Shown one piece after another: positions 15,130-23,650 of a stretch of DNA of 31,232 nucleotides. The position numbers and the translations under genes were made by a program. The stretch is taken from positions 1-31,232 of the forward strand of contig CABRGB010000018.1 of the NCBI GenBank assembly GCA_902470345.1, written 5' to 3'. The notes below the pieces were generated by a model. The model was not told the origin of the DNA and made no database searches. It saw only the letters and a program-made list of their open reading frames with translations. This DNA is from an uncultured Collinsella sp. Its GTDB lineage: Bacteria > Actinomycetota > Coriobacteriia > Coriobacteriales > Coriobacteriaceae. The stretch's first letter is position 1. Every line of letters begins with the position of its first letter.

Positions 15130-16640
15130 TGGCTGCACGCTTTGGTGACATGCTGCTCGAGCAGCGTCGCCGAATGGGCCTTTCCATTCAGCAGGTCGCC
15201 AACACCATCAAAATCAGGCCGCAGATCATCGAGTTTTTCGAGAATGGCAATTTTGCATCGATGCCTCCGCGCGGCTATGCGCAGGGCATGATTTCGAGCT
15301 ATGCGCGCTTTTTGGGCCTCAATCCGCGGGAGGTCGTCAACGCTTATTTTGACGATTTGATGGCATATGAGCGCGAGACGTCGCAGCAGGGCGGTCGTTT
15401 TCAGGACGCCGCCGGCTACGTCAATTCGCGTTCCTCGGTCGACAACGGCCGCTTCCTGATGGTTCAGGGTGGGCGTTCGACGCGTTATGGCCAGCGCCCT
15501 CAACAGGCTGGTTATGTTACCGAGACGGGCTCGAGCGAGGAGATTCGTTCCCAGCGCGATCGTTTTCGCAGCACGCCGGCGCCCGAGGAGCGCGCACTCC
15601 CCGCTGCCCGCGGTGTCGCACGAGACCCTCGTGCCGGCTACGGCGATGGTGGTTATTCCGATCGCGGGTACCGTGGCGTTTCTTCCGGCCGTCCGCGCGG
15701 CGGCTATGCAGACGCCGATACTACGCAGGTGACGCCTCGCCTTCGATCTCAGTCACAGCCTTATAGCCAGCGCTCCTCGGCGCCTCGTTCTGGCCAGCGC
15801 AACTACCAGGGTCACGGCGAGCTCGCCCCCCGCTCGGGCCAGCGCAATATGCAGCGCCAGGGTAGCTATCGCGGACGTTCCGACAATAACCGCGGTCGTA
15901 TGCCCCAAGGCACTGGTCGCGGTGGTTCCAATCGTGGACGCGGCGGTGGGCGTGCTCCCCAGAACAACGGTCTCGATCCACGTATCGTTTACGCCGGTAT
16001 CGGTGCCGTGGCGCTGCTGCTGATCGTGCTCATCGTGGTGCTCCTGCGTGGCTGCGGCTCCTCGGCGCCCGAGTCGACGCCCGAGACGCCCGTTGCCACC
16101 AAGACATCGACTAAGAAGTCTTCCAAGAAGACCGAATCCGTCGATGAGGATGAAGATACCGATGAGACGACGGACGAGTCGACCGATTCGGATGCCGCTA
16201 AGACGACGGCCAAGAAGGAAGAGAACGAGGTCACAAAGGTCAAGATCTCCGTTGCCAAGGGAAAGACTGCTTGGATTGAGGTCAAGGTCGACGGTAAGTC
16301 GGTCTATGGCGCCCAGGCGACCGGCCCCTTTGAGCAGGAATACACGCCCGAGTCCTCGATCGAGATCACCACGTCCAAGCCTTCCGATGTCACCGTTACC
16401 AAGAACGGCGAAAAGGTCCGCTACGACACTAAGACGTCGGGCGTGGCACGCGTGACGATCACCGTTCCCAAGAAGGAGACGACCGACGCCGAGGACGGCG
16501 AGAGCGCTGACGGTACCGATGGCACCGAAAGTACCGACGGAACTGATGGAACCGATGCCCAGTCCACGGACGGCACTGATGCCGCCACCGACGGGCAGAC
16601 TACGCCCTATTCAGACGACTATTCTTACGACAGCTACTAG
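15129..16640 (+). CDS. RodZ/YmfM-like helix-turn-helix membrane protein
   Basis: Residues 1-75 match the RodZ-type HTH (FGDMLLEQRRRMGLSIQQVA, then GNFASMPPRGYAQGMISSYARFLGL), which in RodZ binds MreB and the cell-shape machinery. A very basic low-complexity cytoplasmic region rich in Arg, Gly, Gln and Ser follows (about 90-280), including APRSGQRN twice and several RGR/RGG triplets. A single transmembrane helix lies at about 286-308. Outside is a Ser/Thr/Asp/Lys stalk, a small beta domain (about 370-450, DUF4115-like) and a tail built from repeated DGT units. At 503 residues it is longer than typical RodZ/YmfM. I infer a cell-shape or division role; whether MreB is present is not visible here. 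Confidence 0.8.
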   Translation: MAARFGDMLLEQRRRMGLSIQQVANTIKIRPQIIEFFENGNFASMPPRGYAQGMISSYARFLGLNPREVVNAYFDDLMAYERETSQQGGRFQDAAGYVNSRSSVDNGRFLMVQGGRSTRYGQRPQQAGYVTETGSSEEIRSQRDRFRSTPAPEERALPAARGVARDPRAGYGDGGYSDRGYRGVSSGRPRGGYADADTTQVTPRLRSQSQPYSQRSSAPRSGQRNYQGHGELAPRSGQRNMQRQGSYRGRSDNNRGRMPQGTGRGGSNRGRGGGRAPQNNGLDPRIVYAGIGAVALLLIVLIVVLLRGCGSSAPESTPETPVATKTSTKKSSKKTESVDEDEDTDETTDESTDSDAAKTTAKKEENEVTKVKISVAKGKTAWIEVKVDGKSVYGAQATGPFEQEYTPESSIEITTSKPSDVTVTKNGEKVRYDTKTSGVARVTITVPKKETTDAEDGESADGTDGTESTDGTDGTDAQSTDGTDAATDGQTTPYSDDYSYDSY

Positions 16641-16666
16641 TCCGCTCGTAAGCGAAAGGATTAACC

Positions 16667-17164
16667 ATGGTTAAAGATTCAAGCTTCGACGTCGTGTCCG
16701 AGGTCAATATGCAGGAGGTCGACAATGCCTTCCAGCAGACCACGCGCGAGATTTCCCAGCGCTATGACCTCAAGGACTCCGGCGCCACCATCGAGCTTTC
16801 GAAGGGCGACAAGCTCTTTACGATCAACGCCCCGGCCGACTTTGTCTCCAAGCAGATCATCGACGTCCTGAGCTCCAAGCTCATCAAGCGTGGCATCGAT
16901 CTTAAGGCTGTGTCCTGGGATGCGCCTCAGGCTGCCTCGGGCGGCACCGTGCGCGTGCTCGGTCACATCGTCGAGGGTATCGACCAGACGACTGCCAAGA
17001 AGATCAATAAGGACATTAAGGATCAGAAGCTCAAGGTCAAGGTGACGATTGAGGCCGACAAACTGCGTGTTTCCTCTGCTTCCAAGGATGCGCTGCAGGC
17101 CGTGATCCAGTTCCTGCGCGACCAGGACTACGGTCAGCCGCTGCAGTTCACCAACTACCGCTAA
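16667..17164 (+). CDS. yajQ: YajQ family nucleotide-binding protein (UPF0234)
   Basis: 165-residue protein of the YajQ family, small double ferredoxin-like fold proteins. Typical features are the start KDSSFDVVSEVNMQEVDNAF, TREISQRYDLKDSGATIEL and the end VIQFLRDQDYGQPLQFTNYR. Members have been reported to bind c-di-GMP or RNA/nucleotides; the cellular role is not settled. ATG 16667 has AAAGGA at 16655-16660 with 6-base spacing. It lies between the RodZ-like gene and rimO. Confidence 0.95.
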   Translation: MVKDSSFDVVSEVNMQEVDNAFQQTTREISQRYDLKDSGATIELSKGDKLFTINAPADFVSKQIIDVLSSKLIKRGIDLKAVSWDAPQAASGGTVRVLGHIVEGIDQTTAKKINKDIKDQKLKVKVTIEADKLRVSSASKDALQAVIQFLRDQDYGQPLQFTNYR

Positions 17165-17190
17165 TTCATTCGAAAGGACCGCTCTCCAAC

Positions 17191-18540
17191 ATGGATACTC
17201 CGTTGGGCTCCGTACTCTATATCACCCTCGGGTGCGCCAAGAACGAGGTCGATACCGACCGTATGCGTTCGCTGCTGACCGCCGCAGGCTACGAGGAGGC
17301 ATTCGATCCGCAGGATGCCGATATCGCCATCGTCAATACGTGCTCGTTCCTTGCCTCTGCAACGTCCGAGAGCATCGAGACCACGCTCGAGCTTGCCAAC
17401 GAGGTGCAGGACGGCGTTCGTTCCTGCCCGATCGTCATGTGCGGCTGCGTGCCGTCACGCTACGGGGATGACCTGCCCGACGAGCTTCCCGAGGTCGCGG
17501 CCTTTGTGAAGGCCGACGAGGAAGACGGCATCGTGGCGGTCATCGATGACGTACTGGGCGTGGAACGCGAGATTGCCGCCTATATTCCGCAGGTCAAGCG
17601 CACCGTCGAGGGCGCTGTCGCCTACGTCAAGATCTCCGATGGCTGTAACCGCTTCTGTAGCTTCTGCATGATCCCGTATATCCGCGGTCGTTATCACTCG
17701 CGCAATGCCGAGAGCATTATCTCCGAGGTGCGCGACCTGGTCGCCGGTGGCGTGCGCGAGATCGTTTTGATCGGTCAGGACACGGGCATCTGGGGTACCG
17801 ACTTTGCCGACGAGGACCTCGCCGAGGGCTCGCCGCGCAATCTGGCGCAGCTGTTGCAGGCCGTTGCTGGGGCGGTGCGTCCTCATAACGTGTGGGTCCG
17901 CGTACTCTACCTGCAGCCCGAGGGCATGACCGACGAGCTTATCGAGACCATCCGCGATACGCCCGAGGTGCTGCCCTATATCGATATCCCCGTGCAGCAC
18001 TGCGACGCGCGCATCCTCAAGGCCATGCGTCGATCCGGTTCGCGTCAGGAGCTCGAGGACCTGTTCCGTGACCTGCGCGAGCGTATCCCCGGTATCGTGA
18101 TTCGCTCTACGGCCATGGTCGGCTTCCCGACCGAGACCGACGACGAGTTCCGCGATCTTATTGACTTTATGGACACAGTCGGCTTTGATTACACGAGCGT
18201 CTTTGCCTACTCGCGTGAGGAGGGCAGCCTGGCTGCCAAGATGGAAGGCCAGGTTGACGAAGAGGTTAAGCTCGAGCGCGCCCAGGAGGCCATGGATCTG
18301 GCCGAGTCGCTCGGCTTTGCCGCGACAGCCGCGCACGTGGGCGAGCGCGCCCAGGTGATTGTCGACGGCATCGAGGAGACCGAGGACGGTGCCGAGCTCA
18401 TCGGACATGCCTGGTTCCAGGCGCCCGATTCCGATGGTGCGGTGCATCTGGATGCCAGCGAGGCATCTGTGGGCGATATTCTGACGGTCGAGTTTACCGA
18501 TAGCTTCTGCTACGAGCTTATCGGTCATGTTGTTGAGTAG
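17191..18540 (+). CDS. rimO: Ribosomal protein S12 methylthiotransferase RimO
   Basis: Radical-SAM enzyme that methylthiolates the conserved Asp of ribosomal protein S12. The N-terminal UPF0004 domain has LGCAKNEVDTDRMRSLL and NTCSFLASATSESIETTLE, which are RimO-type (CAKN rather than the CQMN of MiaB). The radical-SAM motif is C152-NRF-C156-SF-C159, and a C-terminal TRAM domain follows. The 449-residue length is normal. ATG 17191 has AAAGGA at 17173-17178 with a rather long 12-base spacer. pgsA begins nine bases after the stop. Confidence 0.95.
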   Translation: MDTPLGSVLYITLGCAKNEVDTDRMRSLLTAAGYEEAFDPQDADIAIVNTCSFLASATSESIETTLELANEVQDGVRSCPIVMCGCVPSRYGDDLPDELPEVAAFVKADEEDGIVAVIDDVLGVEREIAAYIPQVKRTVEGAVAYVKISDGCNRFCSFCMIPYIRGRYHSRNAESIISEVRDLVAGGVREIVLIGQDTGIWGTDFADEDLAEGSPRNLAQLLQAVAGAVRPHNVWVRVLYLQPEGMTDELIETIRDTPEVLPYIDIPVQHCDARILKAMRRSGSRQELEDLFRDLRERIPGIVIRSTAMVGFPTETDDEFRDLIDFMDTVGFDYTSVFAYSREEGSLAAKMEGQVDEEVKLERAQEAMDLAESLGFAATAAHVGERAQVIVDGIEETEDGAELIGHAWFQAPDSDGAVHLDASEASVGDILTVEFTDSFCYELIGHVVE

Positions 18541-18549
18541 GAGAGCGTC

Positions 18550-19188
18550 GTGGCTAACGAGAGCAATAAGGAATTGACGAGTGTCTGGACGCCCGCCAAC
18601 ATCGTGACGTGCGTGCGCATCGTCTTTATTCCAGTGTTCATGATCGTGTCGGCGCTGTCTCACGTGGGCGTTGCCGGTACGGATTGGAGCACCTTCGACG
18701 GCCCGCTCGCCGCCGTCGCCTTTATTCTGTACGTCATCCTGTCGTGCACCGATAAGGTCGACGGCTACCTGGCTCGTTCGCGCAACGAGATCACCGACTT
18801 CGGTAAGTTCTTGGATCCCATCGCCGATAAGTTGCTCGTGTTCTCGGCCCTGCTGCTGTTCTTGGATTTTGGCGCGGTGACCGTGTGGTCCGTGTTCATC
18901 ATCCTGTTCCGCGAGCTGCTGGTGAGCGCCCTGCGCATGGTCGCGAGTGCGGCCGGTGTGGTCGTTGCCGCCGATAAGCTCGGCAAGTACAAGACGGCGA
19001 CCACGATGGTCTCCATCTGCGGCTATCTGTGCGTCTTTGCGATGGCCGGCTTGCACCTTGGCCCGGTGGCTCTGACGCTTGGTATCTACTCTGTGTCGCG
19101 TTTCCTGTACGCCGTGGCCGTTGTCTTGACCGTTATCTCGGGCGCTCAGTACTTCTGGAACTGCCGCAAGATCGTTTTTTCGGTCTAG
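18550..19188 (+). CDS. pgsA: CDP-diacylglycerol-glycerol-3-phosphate 3-phosphatidyltransferase
   Basis: Membrane enzyme making phosphatidylglycerophosphate, the first committed step to phosphatidylglycerol. The CDP-alcohol phosphotransferase signature is complete: D68, D71, G72, A75, R76, G85, D89 and D93 in DKVDGYLARSRNEITDFG and the following FLDPIADK. There are about five to six transmembrane segments over 212 residues. The start is GTG 18550 with GGAG overlapping the rimO stop. The pgsA-cinA-recA order is the same as in Bacillus, which supports PgsA over other CDP-alcohol transferases. Confidence 0.93.
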   Translation: MANESNKELTSVWTPANIVTCVRIVFIPVFMIVSALSHVGVAGTDWSTFDGPLAAVAFILYVILSCTDKVDGYLARSRNEITDFGKFLDPIADKLLVFSALLLFLDFGAVTVWSVFIILFRELLVSALRMVASAAGVVVAADKLGKYKTATTMVSICGYLCVFAMAGLHLGPVALTLGIYSVSRFLYAVAVVLTVISGAQYFWNCRKIVFSV

Positions 19189-19200
19189 GTCCTGGTAGGC

Positions 19201-19731
19201 ATGACGGAATCATTTGAGCAAATTACCGCGGACAATGAAGATCTTGCTCGCGATATTGTCGAGCGTGCAAGCGTTCGCTGTGTGACGGTTTCGACGGCTG
19301 AATCTCTGACGGCGGGCATGATCGCCTCGACGATCGCCGATATCCCCGGTGCCTCGGCGGTGCTTCGCGGCGGTGCGGTGACGTACTGCGACGAGATTAA
19401 GCATCGCGTGCTCGGCGTTGAGCAAGAGACGCTCGACAGCTATACCGCGGTGTCGTATCAGACGGCGCGCGAGATGGCTGCCGGTTCGCTGGAGCTGTAC
19501 CAGAGCGATATTGCCGTGAGCGCGACGGGCTATGCCGGACCTGGTGGAGGCACCGAGAACGATCCGGCTGGAACCTTTTATATTGGCTGGGCGTATCGCT
19601 CGGCCGATGGGGGAGTGCAGGTCGTGGACTCCATTCGTTGTCACTATGAGGGCGATCGTTCGTGTGTTCGTGCCCATGCGGTCGCGGAGGCACTGGGTCG
19701 CATTGTCTGTGTGCTCCATTCTATGGAATAG
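19201..19731 (+). CDS. pncC: Nicotinamide-nucleotide amidohydrolase, CinA C-terminal (PncC) type
   Basis: 176 residues covering only the CinA C-terminal domain, which deamidates nicotinamide mononucleotide in NAD recycling. Motifs are TAESLTAGMIASTIADIPGA, GAVTYCDEIKHRVLGV and GYAGPGGGTENDPAGTFYIG. The MoCF-like N-terminal domain of full-length CinA, usually found in this recA-adjacent position in Firmicutes, is absent. ATG 19201 follows pgsA by 12 bases. Ending in a stem-loop, it is the last gene before the separately regulated recA. Confidence 0.9.
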   Translation: MTESFEQITADNEDLARDIVERASVRCVTVSTAESLTAGMIASTIADIPGASAVLRGGAVTYCDEIKHRVLGVEQETLDSYTAVSYQTAREMAAGSLELYQSDIAVSATGYAGPGGGTENDPAGTFYIGWAYRSADGGVQVVDSIRCHYEGDRSCVRAHAVAEALGRIVCVLHSME

Positions 19732-19738
19732 ACATGTT

Positions 19739-19762
19739 TTAAGGGGCCTCCGGGCCCCTTAA
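19739..19762. terminator. Stem-loop after the pncC/cinA gene
   Basis: TTAAGGGGCC (19739-19748) pairs with GGCCCCTTAA (19753-19762) around loop TCCG, a 10-bp perfect stem eight bases after the stop codon. There is no real T tract on the plus strand (ATTGTGG follows), so termination may be only partial. An 11-base copy of its centre, GGGGCCTCCGG, recurs at about 19774-19784. Confidence 0.65.
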
Positions 19763-19857
19763 TTGTGGAGATAGGGGCCTCCGGCGAATTTGATCTTTGT
19801 GCAGGTAGTCGGCGTATTCTTCCTCGTCATGCCTTGCTTGGTTCGCCTGCGGTCAAG

Positions 19858-19895
19858 TTTTTGGTCAGCGTTTGGTCGGCTTTTGGTTGGGTTTT
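19858..19895 (+). repeat. Degenerate T/G-rich tandem units upstream of recA
   Basis: Four imperfect units beginning TTTGGT or TTTTGG occur at roughly 10-11 base steps, about one DNA helical turn, 35-70 bases upstream of the recA promoter. Function is unknown; they may be chance or a bent or protein-bound upstream region. Confidence 0.4.
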
Positions 19896-19929
19896 GGAAA
19901 GGTCGGCTGCATATGATTTATCTGAACGG

Positions 19930-19958
19930 TTGACCACGAACAGCCGTTCGTTTATTAT
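19930..19958 (+). promoter_or_regulatory. recA promoter with LexA (SOS) box in the spacer
   Basis: -35 TTGACC (19930-19935) and -10 TATTAT (19953-19958) are separated by 17 bases. The spacer holds CGAACAGCCGTTCG (19937-19950), a perfect match to the Gram-positive/actinobacterial LexA consensus CGAAC-N4-GTTCG. The box ends two bases before the -10, the same geometry as at the lexA locus in this window. LexA bound here would block RNA polymerase, so recA should be SOS-induced. Confidence 0.93.
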
Positions 19959-19988
19959 CGATGCAGGTTGTTAAGAGGAGGGCTATTC

Positions 19989-21137
19989 ATGGCCAAGAAT
20001 TCAGGTCCCGTACGTACCGTTCATGCTCGCACGACGGGTAAAGAGCGCGATGAGATGATCGCCACCACCAAGGCCGAGATCGAGAAGAAATTCGGCCAGG
20101 GTTCCATCATGAGATACGGCGACGGTGGTCCCGAGCTCGAGGTCGAGGCCATTCCCACGGGCGCCCTGGCCCTCGATGCCGCGCTGGGCATCGGCGGCGT
20201 GCCGCGTGGCCGTATCGTCGAGATTTACGGCCCCGAGTCCTCCGGTAAGACGACGCTTTCGCTCGAGATTTTGGCTGAGGCCCAGGCTATGGGCGGTGTC
20301 GTGGCATTTATTGATGCCGAGCACGCGCTCGATCCCACGTATGCCGCGCGTATCGGCGTGGACATCGATGAGGTCCTCATTTCCCAGCCCGATACGGGCG
20401 AGCAGGCGCTCGAGATCGTCGACATGCTTGTGCGCTCTGGCGCCATCGACGCCATCGTCGTCGACTCTGTCGCCGCTTTGACTCCGCGTGCTGAGATTGA
20501 GGGCGAGATCGGCGATACTACGGTCGGCCTTCAAGCCCGTCTGATGAGCCAGGCACTCCGTAAGCTCGCCGGTTCGCTCGCCAAATCTAAAACGACCTGC
20601 ATCTTCATTAACCAGCTGCGCGAGAAGATCGGCGTCATGTTCGGCAACCCCGAGACAACGACGGGCGGCCGCGCCCTCAAGTTCTTCTCGTCGGTTCGCA
20701 TCGATATTCGCCGCATCGACAGCATCAAGCTCAAGGACGAGGTCATCGGCAATCGTGTGCGTGCCAAGGTCGTTAAGAACAAGGTGGCTGCTCCGTTCCG
20801 CTCTGCCGAATTCGACATCATGTACGGCACGGGCATCTCTAAGGAGGGCTCGATTCTGGACATGGCCGTCGAGTGCGGTATCTGCAAAAAGATGGGCTCT
20901 TGGTTTGCTTACGGCGAGGACAAGCTCGGTAACGGTCGCGAGGCCGCTAAGGCCTTCCTGCGCGAACACCCCGATTGTGCTGACGAGATCGAGCATAAGG
21001 TTCGTCTCGCCTGCGGCCTTGAATTCGATGACGATGCTCCGTCCGAGGTTGAGCTGACCGATCAGCCCGTAACTGACGAGTTCGATGAGCTTTACGCCAT
21101 TGATGGCTCCGCGATGCTCGATGATGACGACGAGTAA
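19989..21137 (+). CDS. recA: Recombinase RecA
   Basis: Forms filaments on single-stranded DNA, drives strand exchange and triggers LexA self-cleavage. Walker A GPESSGKT is at 81-88. The MAW-type VIDAEHALDP-like segment appears as FIDAEHALDPTYA, and loop L2 lies around GVMFGNPETTTGGRALKFF. The N-terminal helix is about 15 residues longer than in E. coli, and the C-terminus is acidic (SAMLDDDDE). The total of 382 residues has no intein. ATG 19989 is preceded by GAGGAGGG (19975-19982). recX follows 11 bases later. Confidence 0.98.
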   Translation: MAKNSGPVRTVHARTTGKERDEMIATTKAEIEKKFGQGSIMRYGDGGPELEVEAIPTGALALDAALGIGGVPRGRIVEIYGPESSGKTTLSLEILAEAQAMGGVVAFIDAEHALDPTYAARIGVDIDEVLISQPDTGEQALEIVDMLVRSGAIDAIVVDSVAALTPRAEIEGEIGDTTVGLQARLMSQALRKLAGSLAKSKTTCIFINQLREKIGVMFGNPETTTGGRALKFFSSVRIDIRRIDSIKLKDEVIGNRVRAKVVKNKVAAPFRSAEFDIMYGTGISKEGSILDMAVECGICKKMGSWFAYGEDKLGNGREAAKAFLREHPDCADEIEHKVRLACGLEFDDDAPSEVELTDQPVTDEFDELYAIDGSAMLDDDDE

Positions 21138-21148
21138 CGGATGCTCTC

Positions 21149-21841
21149 ATGTCGTATTCGGTGACCGAGGCCACGGTCGTCTTTCCCGATAAGAAGGCGA
21201 CCTCCTCGTTCTCGAGTGGGTATGCATCAAAAAAGCCTTGTGCACATATCGACTGCGAGCTCGAGGGCGGTTATGAACGATCCATCTGGATTCCTGTTCG
21301 TGTTGCGCGCCTGTTTCTTAAAAATCGCCCCGATCTTCCCTGCGATTGGGATGAGTTTCGCGAAGCGGTACAGCTCATTGAGCGTAAATGTGCGCTTACC
21401 ATGGTGACTGAGATGCTGTCGCGCCGCGACCATGCCACGGGTGAGGTCCGTGACAAGCTCGCTCGTTACGGATTTCGCGCGGACGCGATTGAATTCGCCG
21501 TTGAGCGTGCCACTGAGTATCGTTTTTTAGATGAGAACCGCTTTTGTTCGTACTTTATCGAGGAACGCAAACGACGCGGCTGGGGACAGCGCAAGATTGA
21601 GACCGAGCTCAAGCGTCGCCATGTCGTACTCGATGATATCCCCGGCTATCCCGAGGATTATTTTGCCGTTGAGGACGACTTGGCTCGCGCGTCGGCTTTA
21701 CTCGCGAAGCGTCGCGTTCCCGAGACACGTGGATTCGAAAAACTCGTCCGGTTTTTGATGGGTAAGGGCTTTTCGTACCACATCGCCGCCGATGCCGTTA
21801 AGGCGCGTCTCGATGCCGAACGTGAGGAATGTGCAGTTTAG
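21149..21841 (+). CDS. recX: Regulatory protein RecX
   Basis: Inhibitor/modulator of RecA filaments, 230 residues built from tandem three-helix repeats. RecX-type features are ALTMVTEMLSRRDHATGEVRDKLARYGF, FLDENRFCSYFIEERKRRGWGQRKIETELKRR and a third repeat near VRFLMGKGFSYHIAADAVK. An N-terminal ~70 residues precede the helical repeats. It shares the recA transcript. The start ATG 21149 has only a weak Shine-Dalgarno. An overlapping 7-codon frame from ATG 21141 ends inside recX and may be either a coupling device or chance. Confidence 0.9.
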   Translation: MSYSVTEATVVFPDKKATSSFSSGYASKKPCAHIDCELEGGYERSIWIPVRVARLFLKNRPDLPCDWDEFREAVQLIERKCALTMVTEMLSRRDHATGEVRDKLARYGFRADAIEFAVERATEYRFLDENRFCSYFIEERKRRGWGQRKIETELKRRHVVLDDIPGYPEDYFAVEDDLARASALLAKRRVPETRGFEKLVRFLMGKGFSYHIAADAVKARLDAEREECAV

Positions 21842-21903
21842 ACACATGTGTTTTGCGCACCTGCCGTTCACCGCCTTTTAGCCGCCGTGCTGGGTCCATT
21901 TAT

Positions 21904-21932
21904 TTGACAGTTGTTGCGGTTCAACGTACGAT
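21904..21932 (+). promoter_or_regulatory. Promoter upstream of rny
   Basis: TTGACA (21904-21909), 17-base spacer, TACGAT (21927-21932). It is located 63 bases after recX and implies a leader of about 160 bases before rny. No LexA box overlaps it. Confidence 0.65.
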
Positions 21933-22037
21933 AAACACTGTCATTTGCTTTGTGATATGTGCTCATCTTTGATGAGTTTGTTTATATGTTTATCTGTATC
22001 TGACCCGCTTAAGCTGCGCCCATATTACTCAAATGTC

Positions 22038-22069
22038 GCGAGCCGTTCGCAAGGACGGTTCGCTTTGTT
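22038..22069 (+). promoter_or_regulatory. Hairpin in the rny leader
   Basis: GCGAGCCGT (22038-22046) pairs with ACGGTTCGC (22055-22063, one G-T wobble) around an 8-base loop and runs into TTTGTTG. It lies 36 bases before the rny start. It could be an attenuator, a weak terminator, or an RNase processing site controlling rny. Confidence 0.5.
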
Positions 22070-22098
22070 GTGTAACGAATCCATAAAAAGGAGTGAGC

Positions 22099-23649
22099 AT
22101 GCCTATTATCGCAGCGCTCGTTGGCATCGTTTTGGGTGCTATCGCCGCCATTGCCTACATGCGCACCGCCAAGCAGGGTAGTCTTCACGAGGCCGACGAA
22201 AAGATCCAGTCGGCTCACGCACAGGCTGAGTCCCTCATCGGTGATGCAAAGCGTCAAGCCGAGACCCTCAAAAAAGAGGCTCTGCTCGAGGCTAAAGAAG
22301 AGATTATCAAGAACAAGCAGGCTGCCGAGGCCGAGGACAAGCAGCGTAAAAGCGAGATTCGTACGCTCGAGAATCGCGTGATGCAGCGCGAGGAGTCCCT
22401 CGATCGCCGCAACGATGCCCTCGACAAGCGTGAGCATCAGCTGTCCAGCCAGGCTGGCCAGGTCGAGAAGCGCTCCCGCGAGCTTGAGGAGCTCTGCGCC
22501 AAGCAGACCTCGGAGCTTGAACGCATCGCCGACCTGACCCGAGAGGATGCTCACAAGGAGCTTCTCGACAAGGTTCGTGGCGAGGTTACCCACGAGGCCG
22601 CCACGATCATTCGCGAGTCCGAGCAGCAGGTTCGCGCCGAGTGCCACAAGACCGCTCAGGAGATCTTGTCCCTGGCTATTCAACGCTGTGCCGCCGACCA
22701 CACCGCCGAGGTTACCGTTACCTCCGTTCACATTCCTTCCGATGACCTCAAGGGTCGCATCATCGGCCGTGAGGGTCGCAACATCCGCACCTTCGAGCAG
22801 GTTTCCGGCGTCAACCTTGTGATCGACGACACGCCTGAGACCGTCGTGCTTTCGAGCTTCGATCCGGTCCGTCGCGAGACCGCCCGCGTCGCCCTTGAGA
22901 ACCTTATTGCTGACGGCCGCATTCACCCCGCCCGCATCGAGGAGATGTATCACAAGGCCGCCGACTTGGTTCAGCAGCGCGTGCGCGAGGCTGGCGAACA
23001 GGCTGCCTTCGATACCGGTATCCACGATCTGCATCCCGAGATCGTTAAGACCCTGGGTGCTCTTCGCTACCGCACCTCGTTTGGTCAGAACGTGCTCCAG
23101 CATTCCCTTGAGGTTTCCGACCTGTGCGGCGTGATGGCTTCCGAGCTTGGCCTGGACGTTGTGACTGCAAAGCGTGCCGGCCTGCTGCACGACCTTGGCA
23201 AGGCTATCGACCATGACGTCGAGGGGCCGCATGCCGTTATCGGCGCTGAGCTCGCCCGCCGCTATGGCGAGAAGCCCGTTATCGTTCATGCTATCGAGGC
23301 TCACCACGCCGACGTTGACCCCAACACGGTGCTCGATGTTCTGGTCCAGGCCGCCGATGCCGTTTCTGCCTCTCGCCCCGGTGCCCGTCGCGAATCGGCC
23401 GAGAACTACATCAAGCGTCTTGAGAAGCTCGAGGAGATCGCCAACTCCCATGAGGGCGTCGAGCGTACTTATGCCATGCAGGCTGGTCGCGAGGTCCACG
23501 TCATGGTTCAGCCGGACAAGATTTCCGATGCCCAGTCCACGGTTCTGGCTCACGATATCGCCCATCAGATCGAGGAAGAGATGGAGTATCCCGGTCAGGT
23601 GCGCGTCGTCGTGATTCGCGAGAGCCGCGCTGTCGATATCGCTAAATAA
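22099..23649 (+). CDS. rny: Ribonuclease Y
   Basis: Membrane-anchored endoribonuclease initiating mRNA decay in many Gram-positive bacteria. There is an N-terminal transmembrane helix (about 3-21), a long charged coiled coil (about 30-200) and a KH domain with GRIIGREGRN from residue 219. The HD domain carries H364-D365 in AGLLHDLGKAIDHD and further His residues in VHAIEAHH. The 516-residue length is normal. I prefer ATG 22099 over GTG 22093 because AAAAGGAG (22085-22092 range) gives a 6-base spacer only to the ATG. The next gene begins one base after the stop. Confidence 0.97.
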   Translation: MPIIAALVGIVLGAIAAIAYMRTAKQGSLHEADEKIQSAHAQAESLIGDAKRQAETLKKEALLEAKEEIIKNKQAAEAEDKQRKSEIRTLENRVMQREESLDRRNDALDKREHQLSSQAGQVEKRSRELEELCAKQTSELERIADLTREDAHKELLDKVRGEVTHEAATIIRESEQQVRAECHKTAQEILSLAIQRCAADHTAEVTVTSVHIPSDDLKGRIIGREGRNIRTFEQVSGVNLVIDDTPETVVLSSFDPVRRETARVALENLIADGRIHPARIEEMYHKAADLVQQRVREAGEQAAFDTGIHDLHPEIVKTLGALRYRTSFGQNVLQHSLEVSDLCGVMASELGLDVVTAKRAGLLHDLGKAIDHDVEGPHAVIGAELARRYGEKPVIVHAIEAHHADVDPNTVLDVLVQAADAVSASRPGARRESAENYIKRLEKLEEIANSHEGVERTYAMQAGREVHVMVQPDKISDAQSTVLAHDIAHQIEEEMEYPGQVRVVVIRESRAVDIAK

Positions 23650-23650
23650 T

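Noticed and set aside
21141..21164. Seven-codon ORF overlapping the recX start
   Set aside because: Too short to support as a gene; mentioned only as a possible coupling feature in the recX entry.
21841..21854. Terminator ACACATGTGT-TTT after recX
   Set aside because: The stem is only four bp with a two-base loop, too weak to call.
22093..22098. GTG start for RNase Y
   Set aside because: It overlaps the end of the AAAAGGAG ribosome binding site, leaving no spacer; ATG 22099 is correctly spaced.
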